A DNA stretch of 64,000 bases from Rhizobium esperanzae (lineage in GTDB: Bacteria > Pseudomonadota > Alphaproteobacteria > Rhizobiales > Rhizobiaceae). Below are positions 33,831 through 45,685 of this stretch, one piece after another. A program made the position numbers and the translations under genes. The notes beneath the pieces were generated by a model that saw nothing but the letters and a program-made list of their open reading frames with translations, searched no databases and was not told where the DNA came from. The stretch covers positions 124,001 to 188,000 of the forward strand of contig NZ_JACIFY010000003.1 in assembly GCF_014197615.1 (NCBI RefSeq), written 5' to 3'. The stretch's first letter is position 1; each line of letters starts with the position of its first letter.

Positions 33831-35051
33831 ATGAAGGTTCTGCAGAAGACGCTTATGCTTGCCGCAATCGGCGGCAGCCTTTTTGCCACAGCCGCATCGG
33901 CCGAGCAGGTCAATCTGACCTGGCAGATGTGGACCGGCTCCGATGCCGACACCAAAGGCTGGCAGCACCTGGCCGATATGGTGACCGCCAAGTATCCCGA
34001 TATCAAGGTGACGCTGACGACGACGGGCTGGGTCGATTATTGGACCCGGCTGCCTGTGCTGGCGGCATCGGGCCAGCTTGCCGATATCGTTTCCATGCAA
34101 TCGCTGCGCATGCCGAACTTCTATTCGCTGCTGGAGCCGCTGAACGATCGGATCGCCGCCGATAAATTCGATGTCGGCGCCTTTACGTCCTCGATCATCG
34201 GCGGCATGTCCATCGACAAGCAGCTGTACGGCCTGCCCTATGACGTCGGTCCGTGGGTCGTCTATTACAACCAGGATGCCTTCGAAGCCGCCGGCATTGC
34301 CTTGCCGAAACCGGGCTGGACGCTGGCCGAATTCACCGATGCCGCCAAGAAGCTGACGAAGGACGGCAAATACGGCTTCGGCATCACCCCGCAGAACTAT
34401 TCGGTCCTGGCATCGGCCTGGGGCGATAAATACGTCAACGATGCTCGAGAACTCGACCTTACCAATCCGAGTGCCATTACCGCTGCCGAGACGGTGATCG
34501 GCTTTGCCGCCAAGGACAAGATCGCGCCGCTGGTGCCGTCGAGCGCCGATGCCGGCACGGTCATCCAAGGCCGGTTCTACTCGGGCAATGTCGCCATGTA
34601 TGTCGACGGTCCGTGGTCGATCATCGGCATGAAGGACAAGGTCAAGTTCAAGGTCGGTTCCACCACACTGCCGCGCGGAGAAGGAGAGCTTACGGCCGTC
34701 ACCGCCGGTTCCGGTTTCGGCATTGCCACGACGAGCAAGAACAAGGACGCTGCCTGGAAGGCGATCCAGGTGCTGACCAGCCCGGAGGCCTTGCAGTATC
34801 TCGCCGAACAGGGGCGGGCGCTGCCGGCGCGCACGGCCTCGCAATCCTCGTGGTACAAGGTGGCGGCCAAGGACATTACCAACGGCGGCGAGGCCATCGA
34901 CTATTCCCTGGCGCATTCCGTGCCCTACGTGATCACCAACAACTGGGCGGCGGTGGAAAACCTCTTCAACCAGTATTTCCCGCCCGCCTTCGCCGGCAGC
35001 GCCGACGCCAAGCAGACGATGGACGCCATCCAGAGCCTCGCGCAGCAATAG
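33831..35051 (+). CDS. ABC importer periplasmic binding protein for fucosyl sugars
   Basis: This 406-residue family 1 binding protein has a signal peptide cut after about residue 24 (ASA/EQ) and the start VNLTWQMWTGSDADTKGW. GGAGGGAGGAG just upstream (33814-33824) sets the ATG at 33831. It lies 48 bases after the fucosidase gene and delivers an oligosaccharide to the permeases at 35161-36961. A fucose-containing ligand is inferred from the linked GH29. Confidence 0.88.
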   Translation: MKVLQKTLMLAAIGGSLFATAASAEQVNLTWQMWTGSDADTKGWQHLADMVTAKYPDIKVTLTTTGWVDYWTRLPVLAASGQLADIVSMQSLRMPNFYSLLEPLNDRIAADKFDVGAFTSSIIGGMSIDKQLYGLPYDVGPWVVYYNQDAFEAAGIALPKPGWTLAEFTDAAKKLTKDGKYGFGITPQNYSVLASAWGDKYVNDARELDLTNPSAITAAETVIGFAAKDKIAPLVPSSADAGTVIQGRFYSGNVAMYVDGPWSIIGMKDKVKFKVGSTTLPRGEGELTAVTAGSGFGIATTSKNKDAAWKAIQVLTSPEALQYLAEQGRALPARTASQSSWYKVAAKDITNGGEAIDYSLAHSVPYVITNNWAAVENLFNQYFPPAFAGSADAKQTMDAIQSLAQQ

Positions 35052-35072
35052 GGCGCCGTCGCTTTGAATCCC

Positions 35073-35117
35073 CGCATGATCCCTTGGACAATCCGCTGCG
35101 ATTTCGGGGATCATGCG
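35073..35117 (+). other. Intercistronic hairpin after the binding-protein gene
   Basis: CGCATGATCCC (35073-35083) pairs perfectly with GGGATCATGCG (35107-35117), with a 23-base loop and no U-run. Placed between a binding-protein gene and its permease gene, such a hairpin usually protects the upstream message, so that far more binding protein than permease is made. Confidence 0.6.
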
Positions 35118-35160
35118 CAAGCTCTCGCCACGGCGGAACCTGCCGGGCATGGAGGAAGAC

Positions 35161-36087
35161 ATGTCGGAAAGCGCCGTCGCCGAACTCCCCTTGCAGCCCG
35201 TTCAGCCACGGCGCTTCCTGAAGCCTGAGACGCAGACGGCGATGGTGTTCCTGCTGCCGAGTTTCCTCGGCTTCATGATCTTCATGGCCCTGCCGATCGT
35301 GGCGTCGCTGGCGCTCTCCTTCACCAACTGGCAGCTGATCTCGACGCCGTCCTTCGTCGGCTTTCAGAATTATATCAAGCTCTTCACCGTCGATCCCTCA
35401 TTCTCCACCATATTGGGAAACACGCTGTTCTTCGCCGTCGAATATCTGGCCGTAAACATCATCGTCTCGCTGACGCTCGCGGTGTGGATATCGAGCCTCC
35501 AGCACGGCAAGGCGATCTTCCGGGTGATCTTCTTCTTGCCGACCTTCACGCCGACGATTGCGGCTTCCGTGGTGTGGCTGCTGATCTTCACGCCGGACGG
35601 GCTCGCCGACAGCGTCATCCGCTCGCTCGGCCTCGGCCTGCCGAATTTCCTGCTGAGTTCGAGCTGGGCGATGCAGGCGGTCGTGATCGTCACGCTCTGG
35701 GCCAATGTCGGCTATAACGTCGTGATGTTCAACGCCGCGCTCGATCTGGTGCCGAAGCATTATCTCGAGGCGGCGATGATCGACGGCGCCGGTCCCTGGC
35801 GGCGCTTCTGGCGCATCCGCCTGCCGCTGATTTCGCCGACGGTCTTCTTCGCCACCGTGATGACGGCCATCACCTCGCTGCAGGTCTTCGACGAGATTTT
35901 CGCGATGACGCGCGGCGGTCCCGGCTCGGCGACGGCGACCCTCGGCTTCGCCATCTATCAGAAGGGCTTTACCAATTTTCAGATGGGCTATGCCTCGGCG
36001 CTCGCCTGGGTGATGTTCGTCATGATCATGGCGCTCACCATCCTGCAGTTCCGCATGCAGCGCAAATGGGTGCATTATGACGAATAG
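35161..36087 (+). CDS. ABC sugar importer permease (MalF type)
   Basis: This 308-residue permease has six membrane segments and the EAA loop EAAMIDGAGPWRRFWRIRLP (about 204-223). The ATG at 35161 follows GGAGGA (35151-35156); a start further up is possible but would overlap the hairpin. It overlaps the second permease gene by 11 bases. No ATPase gene follows, so an ATPase from elsewhere must power it. Confidence 0.88.
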   Translation: MSESAVAELPLQPVQPRRFLKPETQTAMVFLLPSFLGFMIFMALPIVASLALSFTNWQLISTPSFVGFQNYIKLFTVDPSFSTILGNTLFFAVEYLAVNIIVSLTLAVWISSLQHGKAIFRVIFFLPTFTPTIAASVVWLLIFTPDGLADSVIRSLGLGLPNFLLSSSWAMQAVVIVTLWANVGYNVVMFNAALDLVPKHYLEAAMIDGAGPWRRFWRIRLPLISPTVFFATVMTAITSLQVFDEIFAMTRGGPGSATATLGFAIYQKGFTNFQMGYASALAWVMFVMIMALTILQFRMQRKWVHYDE

Positions 36088-36961
36088 CCCGACCTCACGG
36101 CATCCGCATTCCGTCTCGGCGAACCGGCATCGCCTGTTGCGGCGCATCGGCACGTTCGTCAGCTATGCGGGGCTTTCACTGGTCGCGCTGCTCTTCCTCT
36201 TTCCCTTCTTCTGGATGGTATCGAACGCGGTGCGCTCCAATGCCGAGGTGATGGCCGTGCCGGTCCGCATTTTCCCCGAGGAGTACCAGTGGGGCAATTT
36301 CGTCGAAGCGCTGGTCTCGCTGCCCTTCGGCGTCTTCCTGTTGAATTCCCTCGTCGTCGCCTGCGGCGTGACAGCGATCGTCATCGTGGTATCCTGCCTT
36401 TCTGCCTATGCTTTCGCCCGGCTGCGGTTTCCAGGACAGGAAGGATTGCTGCTCACCTATCTCAGCACGCTGATGATCCCGCAGGTGATGCTGGTCATCC
36501 CGCTCTTCCTCGTCGTCAGCAAACTCGGCTGGATCAACACCTATCACGGCATGATCCTGCCGGTCGCCTTTTCTTCCTTCGGCACTTTCCTGCTGCGCCA
36601 GTTCATCCTCGGCATTCCCAAGGATCTCGACGAGGCGGCGATGATGGACGGGGCTTCGCGCCTGCGCATCCTGGTGACCGTCATCGTTCCGCTCGCCATG
36701 CCGGCGATCGGCCTGCTCGCGCTCTTCACCTTCATCGCCCAGTGGAAGAGCTTCCTCTGGCCGCTGATCGCCACCAGCGGCGTCGAAAAGGCGACGCTGC
36801 CGCTCGGGCTGACCTTGTTTCAGACACAGCAGGGCACCGCCTGGAACTACATCATGGCGGGTGCGACGATCTCCATGGTGCCGGGCGTGATCCTGGCCAT
36901 CGTGCTGCAGCGGGTGATCTATAGAGGCATTGCCGTCAGTTCCGGATTCGGCGGAAGATAG
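36077..36961 (+). CDS. ABC sugar importer permease (MalG type)
   Basis: This 294-residue permease has six membrane segments, a basic N-terminal tail (about 1-30) and the EAA loop DEAAMMDGASRLRILVTVIV (about 192-211). It is the last gene of the fucosidase operon. The expected next gene, an ATPase, is missing. The 198 bases after it hold no clear terminator. Confidence 0.88.
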   Translation: MTNSPTSRHPHSVSANRHRLLRRIGTFVSYAGLSLVALLFLFPFFWMVSNAVRSNAEVMAVPVRIFPEEYQWGNFVEALVSLPFGVFLLNSLVVACGVTAIVIVVSCLSAYAFARLRFPGQEGLLLTYLSTLMIPQVMLVIPLFLVVSKLGWINTYHGMILPVAFSSFGTFLLRQFILGIPKDLDEAAMMDGASRLRILVTVIVPLAMPAIGLLALFTFIAQWKSFLWPLIATSGVEKATLPLGLTLFQTQQGTAWNYIMAGATISMVPGVILAIVLQRVIYRGIAVSSGFGGR

Positions 36962-37159
36962 CTCCGGTTAAACAAAGATTTGAAGCCTTCGCGTCAAGTT
37001 CGGCGCGATGTGCTCCGGCGCAGCAACTTGCCGGCGAGAGGCGTTTGCATCGCGGCAAGATCATGTCGCCATTCGATGCTTCTGCCTTCCGGATGAAAAG
37101 TAATATTTTAACCAAGATTTGAAATAAGGCGTTCATATCCGAATTGTGCAGGGGAATTC

Positions 37160-40250
<3,091 letters not shown>

Positions 40251-40274
40251 CGTCCATCCACGTAAACCTTCGAC

Positions 40275-40306
40275 CTTTCCCGTCGGGTTAGCCCCCGGCG
40301 GGAAAG
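40275..40306. terminator. Hairpin between convergent genes
   Basis: CTTTCCCGTCGGG (40275-40287) pairs with CCCGGCGGGAAAG (40294-40306), with one wobble pair and a 6-base loop. It lies between the convergent chemoreceptor and reductase genes and may end transcription from both sides, though a long U-run is missing. Confidence 0.6.
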
Positions 40307-40311
40307 CGCGT

Positions 40312-41571
40312 TCATCGAAAGGCGAAAGCTTCAGTATGGATGCGGGTGCGCGGTACGCCGGCTTTGCGCAGATCCGAGATCAATCCCTCAACCATGGGCT
40401 TCGGCCCGCACAGGAAATAATCATAAGCTGGCAGAGGTTCCGCCAGCCGGCTCTTCAAATCGTCGACGCGCGCTAAGGCGCCGCTGTCGGAAAACAGCGG
40501 GATCAGATCGACGTTGCCGAGTTCCGCGCTCTTTGCCTTCAATTCGTCGAGAAAGATCGCCTCGCTTTCATTGCGCGCGGCATAGATGAAGGTGATCTTC
40601 CTGAGGTCGCCGGGCTTCATGGCGCGCAGCGTCGACAGAAACGGGGTGAGGCCGACGCCTCCTGCTATCCATACCTGTTTCGTGCCGGCGCGAGCACTGT
40701 CGAACCTGCCATAGGGGCCATGGACCAGCACGGTGCCGCCGGGGCGCAGCTCAGTGCGAACTTTCCGGGTCCAGTCGCCGAGATCCCTCACGGTGAAGCG
40801 CAGGCGGCTTTCGGCCGGCGCGCTCGATATGGTGAAGGGATGCGCCTCGTTCCATCCTTTGGCCTGCACCTCGATGAAGGCGAACTGCCCCGGCGTAAAG
40901 TCGAAGAGCTTGCCCATGGGCTTCAGAACGAGTTCGGTGGCGCGCTCCATGGGGTTCACCGCCTCAATCGTGAATGAGCGGGCGCTGCGTCTGCCCAGCC
41001 CGAAAATCGAATAGAACAGCGCCGGCACACCGATGGCCGCCACGGCGATCAGTAACAGGACCGATGGGCTCGTATGGTCGAGCAGGGCGGGCGGTGCGGC
41101 CATGAAATGACCGAGGATCAGCAGATAGACGAGTCCCATCGCCTTATGCGCGGGACGCCATCGGGAATAGCTGATTTTTCTGTTGAGTGCGAGGAACAGC
41201 CCGACGACCAGCAGGACAAGGCCGAGGATGCCGAGAGGCGCTGAGGGAACAAGGGAGTTGGCGGCAAGATCGGCGCCGGGTGGAAGCGCCTTCGGCACGG
41301 TGAAGAAATGCAGGAGGGCGGCGAACGCAGCGCAGGCGCCGACTGCGCGATGTACCTGATACATGCGATCGAGCCCGCCGAAGAGGTTCTCCAGCCGTCT
41401 CGCCCGGGTCGACAGGATGACGGCAACCGTCATCAGCAAGAAGGCTGCGCCGCCAAGCGTGGTCGCGCCGAGCAGCCGAAGGGAATAGTCATCCGGCGAT
41501 AGGCCGAGATGAAGGATCGCGAAAACGGCGATGAGGCCGGCGACGGCAAGAACGCCCTGTCTTTTCAGCAT
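40312..41571 (-). CDS. Ferric reductase-like membrane flavoprotein
   Basis: This 419-residue protein has about six membrane helices (1-200) with paired histidines (MYQVHRAVG, AALLHFF, RPAHKAMG, ILGHFMA) that could hold two haems, then an FAD-binding domain (FTPGQFAFIEV, HPFTISSAP, about 240-270) and an NAD(P)H domain (GGVGLTPFLS, then FLCGPKPMVEGL). It would pass electrons from NAD(P)H across the membrane, for example to ferric iron or oxygen. It stands alone and converges with the chemoreceptor gene. Confidence 0.83.
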   Translation of the reverse strand: MLKRQGVLAVAGLIAVFAILHLGLSPDDYSLRLLGATTLGGAAFLLMTVAVILSTRARRLENLFGGLDRMYQVHRAVGACAAFAALLHFFTVPKALPPGADLAANSLVPSAPLGILGLVLLVVGLFLALNRKISYSRWRPAHKAMGLVYLLILGHFMAAPPALLDHTSPSVLLLIAVAAIGVPALFYSIFGLGRRSARSFTIEAVNPMERATELVLKPMGKLFDFTPGQFAFIEVQAKGWNEAHPFTISSAPAESRLRFTVRDLGDWTRKVRTELRPGGTVLVHGPYGRFDSARAGTKQVWIAGGVGLTPFLSTLRAMKPGDLRKITFIYAARNESEAIFLDELKAKSAELGNVDLIPLFSDSGALARVDDLKSRLAEPLPAYDYFLCGPKPMVEGLISDLRKAGVPRTRIHTEAFAFR

Positions 41572-41739
41572 GACTCGATATCCAAATTTTATTGTGGGAA
41601 AAGCGCGTACGGCGCGGCACTTCTCCGTGCGATGAACGGGATGCCGATCATCGCTGCGAAGATGGCTGCAAAGTAAAGTTGTAACGATAATGCGCGGCGT
41701 TAGCGGCGCGCCAATGGCCGAAAGGCTCGGCTTCGTCGG

Positions 41740-42036
41740 CTAGGCGACGCAGATGCCGGCGACTGCGACTTTCTGGAAGAGATGCGGTGAGGCAACCGCG
41801 GAAGACGGATAGGCCGAGGTTTTCGCCCTGAACTCCGGATGGATAAAGGCGGCGCGGAAATGCGCGTTGGATTCCCAGACGGCGTAATTGAGATAAGTCG
41901 GGTTTTCGCCCAAAGCACGGTGCAGTTGGGTGGAGAGGAAGCCGGGCTGGCGTTTCATGAAAGCCGCGTCGTCTTGCCAGACTTCAAGGAATTTCGCTTC
42001 GTCGTCCAAATCGAGCGTAAAGAGATTGATGAGCAC
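41740..42036 (-). CDS. Antibiotic-biosynthesis-monooxygenase-like protein, start uncertain
   Basis: The frame encodes VLINLFTLDLDDEAKF, AAFMKRQPGFLSTQLHRAL and NYAVWESNAHFRAAF, a typical dimeric alpha/beta-barrel monooxygenase pattern. The only usual start codon is GTG 42036. Good-looking family sequence (FPIDRQIGLDASPV) continues upstream in the same frame to about 42110 without ATG, GTG or TTG. The true start may therefore be unusual, or a base change may have removed it. It is divergent from the MarR gene at 42205 and probably its target. Confidence 0.65.
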   Translation of the reverse strand: MLINLFTLDLDDEAKFLEVWQDDAAFMKRQPGFLSTQLHRALGENPTYLNYAVWESNAHFRAAFIHPEFRAKTSAYPSSAVASPHLFQKVAVAGICVA

Positions 42037-42135
42037 GACCGGGGAGGCATCGAGCCCGATCTGCCGGTCGATCGGAAAGGCAGGGTCCAGGGATGAATGT
42101 GTGACACGACTCGCTCCGTTCTATATGGTTCCATG

Positions 42136-42186
42136 ATGTCAATTCGACATGAAGAAAACATATGATATTGACATTATGATGTCAAT
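42136..42186. promoter_or_regulatory. Two MarR-type operator palindromes
   Basis: ATGTCAATTCGACAT (42136-42150) and ATTGACATTATGATGTCAAT (42167-42186) are palindromes sharing the half-site ATGTC(AA). They lie in the 168-base gap between the divergent monooxygenase-like and MarR genes. This is the usual position and size for MarR sites, so the regulator likely controls both genes. Confidence 0.75.
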
Positions 42187-42204
42187 CTAATTGCATGGTG
42201 ACAA

Positions 42205-42681
42205 ATGACCGAGGCCGAGCAAAGTGCAGCAGGTTCCGCATTGACCGATCTCATCCTCGACTTGTTCAGGCTGAACAACCGAATGCTGACCTCAGGAGAC
42301 CGGTTGGTCGCTGGTCTCGGGCTGACGAGCGCGCGCTGGCATGTTCTCGGCACGGTCGGTAAGTCGGAGCGCCCGCAGCCGGTCGCCTGGCTGGCGCGCG
42401 ACATGGGCGCCAACCGTCAGAACGTGCAGCGCATCGTCAACGATCTGGAGAAGGAAGGGCTCGTCGCCTTTGCGGCCAACCCGCATCATCGGCGCGCCCA
42501 ACTCGTTCTGCTGACGGAGAAGGGGCGGGAGATTTTCAACGAGGCTATGCGCCTCCAGGCCCCCTGGGCCAGCGGCCTTGCCGACGGTCTCGATGTCTCC
42601 GAGATCAGGACGACACACAGCGTCATGAAAGCGCTTCTGGAGAAGCTGGAAGGAGGCGATGACGCCGGGGAGCAGATCTGA
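42205..42681 (+). CDS. MarR-family transcriptional regulator
   Basis: This 158-residue protein has the MarR layout: LTSARWHVLGTV (about 40-51), the recognition helix region VAWLARDMGANRQNVQRIVNDL (about 60-81) and the wing NPHHRRAQLVLLTEKG (about 93-108). It would bind the palindromes at 42136-42186, one of which ends 18 bases before its ATG, so it represses itself and the divergent monooxygenase-like gene. The ligand is unknown. No strong ribosome site precedes the ATG. Confidence 0.85.
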   Translation: MTEAEQSAAGSALTDLILDLFRLNNRMLTSGDRLVAGLGLTSARWHVLGTVGKSERPQPVAWLARDMGANRQNVQRIVNDLEKEGLVAFAANPHHRRAQLVLLTEKGREIFNEAMRLQAPWASGLADGLDVSEIRTTHSVMKALLEKLEGGDDAGEQI

Positions 42682-42705
42682 CGCCCGCTTCGGCAGACGG
42701 TTGCT

Positions 42706-43968
42706 TCAGTGGCTTCCGGATACCGGCCCGTGCGTGCCGCCGGCGATGCTCTTGCGGACGTGGCGAACCGCGGTCCAGACGGCGAAAAGCACGAGCGGGA
42801 TGGCGGCGAGCACGGCGAGCTTGGCCATGTGCGGATCGACGCCGAGTTCGGAAATGCTTTCGAGGCAGATCTTGGCGAGGCCGACGGTGTAGTAGGTGAT
42901 GGCGATGACGGAGAAGCCTTCGACCGCCTGCTGGATATGCACCTGGATACGCGCCCGCTCCTCCATCGAGGTCAACAGCGAGGCGTTCTGATCTTCGAGC
43001 TGGACCTGCACGGTGGTTCTCAAGAGGTCACCGGCGAGGCTGACGCGTTCGGCGAGTTCATCAAGGCGGCGTTCGGCGGCATGCACCGAGCGGACGGCCG
43101 GCTGGAAGCGCCGGCGGATGAAGGTGCCGATCCGCTGGCGCTGCTCGACGCGTTCCTCGCGCAGTTCCGACACCCGGCTGGCGACGATCTCGGCATAGGC
43201 TGTCGTCGCCCCGAAACGGTGGCGAGCAAGGGCCGAGAAATTGAGGACATCGGAAGAGAGCCTGGTGACCTCGGACAGCAGCGCCTTGTCGACTTTGACG
43301 GCGCTCTGCATGTGCGCGATCAGGAGATCGAGGCGCTGGTCGAAGGCCGAAAGCTGCGAGATCGTCTCGCGCGCCATCGGCATCGCCAGCATCGCCATCA
43401 TCCTGTAGGTCTCGATCTCCAGGAACCGCCGGACCATGCGGCCGGTGCGATAGGCGTTGAGATTGCGGTTGAAGAACAGGAATTCGACGAAGCCGCTGTC
43501 GCTCAGCCGGAAGTTGGAATGCACTTCGGCATCGCCGCCGCCGACCTCGGAGGCGACATAATCAAGATTCGGTTTTTCGAGAGCCTGTCCGTTCTTTTCG
43601 TCACGCACCAGCACCCGGACGGCAGCGATCACCTTTCCTTCGATCTTGCCGTAGCAGGCCTGAAAGGCTTCCGGCGGATGGCTGCCGGGCGCGGCAGCCG
43701 TGGGCGTGACGAAGGTCAGCGTCAGGAACTCGGTATGGGCCTCCCACTTCAGCCTGCCCTCGCCGAAGCGGCCGATGCCGTGGTTGCCTCCGTGGGTGGT
43801 GGAGACGTCATCCAGCCCCGGCAGAGAAACCGGCAGCGGAGACGAGCCGTTATCGCCGACGATGGCGACGTGCCAGACATCGGTGTCGCCGTCGAAGTAA
43901 AGCGAGGGCCGCGCATGGAGCTCGTCATGCAACTCCCTGCGCAGCGGATGCTCGGAACCCATCGGCAT
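42706..43968 (-). CDS. DUF3422 membrane-anchored protein
   Basis: This 420-residue protein matches DUF3422: HPLRRELHDELHARPSLYF at the start, KWEAHTEFLTLTF (about 77-89), a long helical middle (about 220-330) and two C-terminal membrane segments (about 338-358 and 375-395). The layout resembles a soluble domain anchored by a C-terminal hairpin. The function is unknown. It converges with the MarR gene. The ATG at 43968 is used; the one at 43962 is also possible. Confidence 0.85.
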   Translation of the reverse strand: MPMGSEHPLRRELHDELHARPSLYFDGDTDVWHVAIVGDNGSSPLPVSLPGLDDVSTTHGGNHGIGRFGEGRLKWEAHTEFLTLTFVTPTAAAPGSHPPEAFQACYGKIEGKVIAAVRVLVRDEKNGQALEKPNLDYVASEVGGGDAEVHSNFRLSDSGFVEFLFFNRNLNAYRTGRMVRRFLEIETYRMMAMLAMPMARETISQLSAFDQRLDLLIAHMQSAVKVDKALLSEVTRLSSDVLNFSALARHRFGATTAYAEIVASRVSELREERVEQRQRIGTFIRRRFQPAVRSVHAAERRLDELAERVSLAGDLLRTTVQVQLEDQNASLLTSMEERARIQVHIQQAVEGFSVIAITYYTVGLAKICLESISELGVDPHMAKLAVLAAIPLVLFAVWTAVRHVRKSIAGGTHGPVSGSH

Positions 43969-44150
43969 GGAGATGCACCTCTATATGGTAGACGGATCGA
44001 CGGCTGACATGACCGGCGTTACCGGCTTTTGGAATTGACGACGACGCCTATAGCCTCTCCCGAGGCTCGTGTCACGACGGCTTTGCCGGCCGATATATAA
44101 GACCACCCGGATATGCGCTGCATCGTATCGTCGCACCGCTGCTCGACCGT

Positions 44151-45512
44151 TCACAGCGAGCGCCATGCAACGAAGCTTCCAAGCATCTGCACGCTGCCGC
44201 CGACCGCCATCGCGACGATGAAGGCCGTTTCGGCTTCGCCGAGGAAAGCGAAAATAGCGCCTAGGACGGCGACGCCGACAGTCGCTCCCACCATGCGGGC
44301 GACGTTGATCAGGGCGCTCGCCGTGCCGGCGCGATCGGCGGTCACGGTCGACACCGCGACTGCCGTCAGAGGCCCTGTCGCCATGCCCATGCCGACGCCG
44401 GTCAGCAACAGTCCAATCTCTTCGGCGATGAACCAGTCGGCCAAAAAAGATAAGCCGAGCAGGAGGTTGCCGAGACCCATCATCGCCAGCCCCGCCGAGA
44501 TGGTGCTCTTCTTTCCCAAGCGCTCCGCAATCAGGCCGGAGAAGGGCGAGATGGCGATGAAGCTGAGGGCCATCGGCAGCAGCGACAACCCAAGCTCGAT
44601 CGAGGTCAGGCGGCCAAGGCCGAGGGAGGCGAGTGGAAAGAGAAAGAGCGTGCCGTACATGCCGAATGTCATGGCTGCCGTTCCGGCCATCGCGCCGCGG
44701 AATTGGCCGCCGGAAAACATCGAGATGGGAACGAGAGCCCGCTGCCCCAGGCGTCGCTCGACCCCGATGAAGAGCAATAACAGCGCCGCGCCGGCAATTA
44801 CCAGCAGCGCGGTCCACTGGAGCGGCAGATGCGAGGATTCGATCGCGGCAAGCGTGAGGACGGTCAGCGATGCTATCCCCAGCAATTGACCCCGCATGTC
44901 GAAGGACCTGCCTTGCCGATCGGTGCTTTCCGGAAGGAAAAGCTGCGCTCCCGCCGCCGCGAGCAAGCCAACGGGGATGACGACGAAAAACACTGATCGC
45001 CAGCCGAAATCGTGGATGAGGACGCCGCCGAGACTCGGGCCGATCGCCAGCGCCATGCCATTGCAGCCGGCCCAGATTCCAAGCGCGCGCGCCCGGACCT
45101 TCTCATCACGGTAGATGACCCGGATCAGTGAAAGCGAGGCCGGAAGGAGCAGGGCGGAGCCGAAGCCGGTCGAGGCTCTCGTCGCTATCAGGATTGCGAT
45201 GGTCGGGGCGAAGGCGCAGCCGAGGCTCGCGACGGCAAAGACAGCGCTGCCGATGACGAACATCAGGCGCCGGCCGTAGAGATCGGCGAACAGGCCGCCG
45301 CTGATCAGAAGTGCTGCGTAGACGAGATTGTATGCGTCGACGACCCATTGCAACTGGGTGACCGAGGCTCCGAGATCGAGCCCTATCGGCTGGACCGCGA
45401 GATTGACGACCGATGTATCGACCTGTGCCACGATCACGCCCAGGCAGAGAATGGCGAGGGCGGCAGGTTTCAGGTCCGGGCGGGATTGTCTGTTTCGTTC
45501 GATGACATTCAT
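44151..45512 (-). CDS. MFS drug-export-type transporter (DHA2 family)
   Basis: This 453-residue protein has the expected many membrane segments and the family motifs: VDTSVVNLAVQPI in helix 1, GGLFADLYGRRLMFVIG (motif A, about 77-93) and ATRASTGFGSALLLPASLSL (motif B region). It would expel toxic compounds using the proton gradient. I place the start at ATG 45512 (MNVIERNRQ). The frame is open further up without support. A divergent regulator is absent; only a convergent-side terminator region separates it from the sugar-binding gene upstream. Confidence 0.87.
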   Translation of the reverse strand: MNVIERNRQSRPDLKPAALAILCLGVIVAQVDTSVVNLAVQPIGLDLGASVTQLQWVVDAYNLVYAALLISGGLFADLYGRRLMFVIGSAVFAVASLGCAFAPTIAILIATRASTGFGSALLLPASLSLIRVIYRDEKVRARALGIWAGCNGMALAIGPSLGGVLIHDFGWRSVFFVVIPVGLLAAAGAQLFLPESTDRQGRSFDMRGQLLGIASLTVLTLAAIESSHLPLQWTALLVIAGAALLLLFIGVERRLGQRALVPISMFSGGQFRGAMAGTAAMTFGMYGTLFLFPLASLGLGRLTSIELGLSLLPMALSFIAISPFSGLIAERLGKKSTISAGLAMMGLGNLLLGLSFLADWFIAEEIGLLLTGVGMGMATGPLTAVAVSTVTADRAGTASALINVARMVGATVGVAVLGAIFAFLGEAETAFIVAMAVGGSVQMLGSFVAWRSL

Positions 45513-45614
45513 GACGCTACCTTTCCTTGGGGAAGACGTAGCGTGGTTCGGTCCATCGACAATTCGAAACTGATCGAACTGTCCGAGATCGGAATGTGAG
45601 TAAGACAAAAAACG

Positions 45615-45648
45615 ATCAGCCACGGCCCGTTGCGAGGCCGTGGCTGAT
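45615..45648 (-). terminator. Rho-independent terminator of the binding-protein gene
   Basis: ATCAGCCACGGCC (45615-45627) and GGCCGTGGCTGAT (45636-45648) form a perfect 13-base stem with an 8-base loop. On the minus strand it is followed by CGTTTTTTG. It lies 37 bases after the stop of the binding-protein gene at 45686, which is thus a single-gene transcript. Confidence 0.92.
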
Positions 45649-45685
45649 TCAGCGCGCATTCTGCGGAGGGCGCAGGCGCGGCCGA

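Noticed and set aside
43969..44150. Possible regulator gene for the MFS exporter
   Set aside because: The gap holds no frame with a DNA-binding motif. No regulator is next to the exporter.
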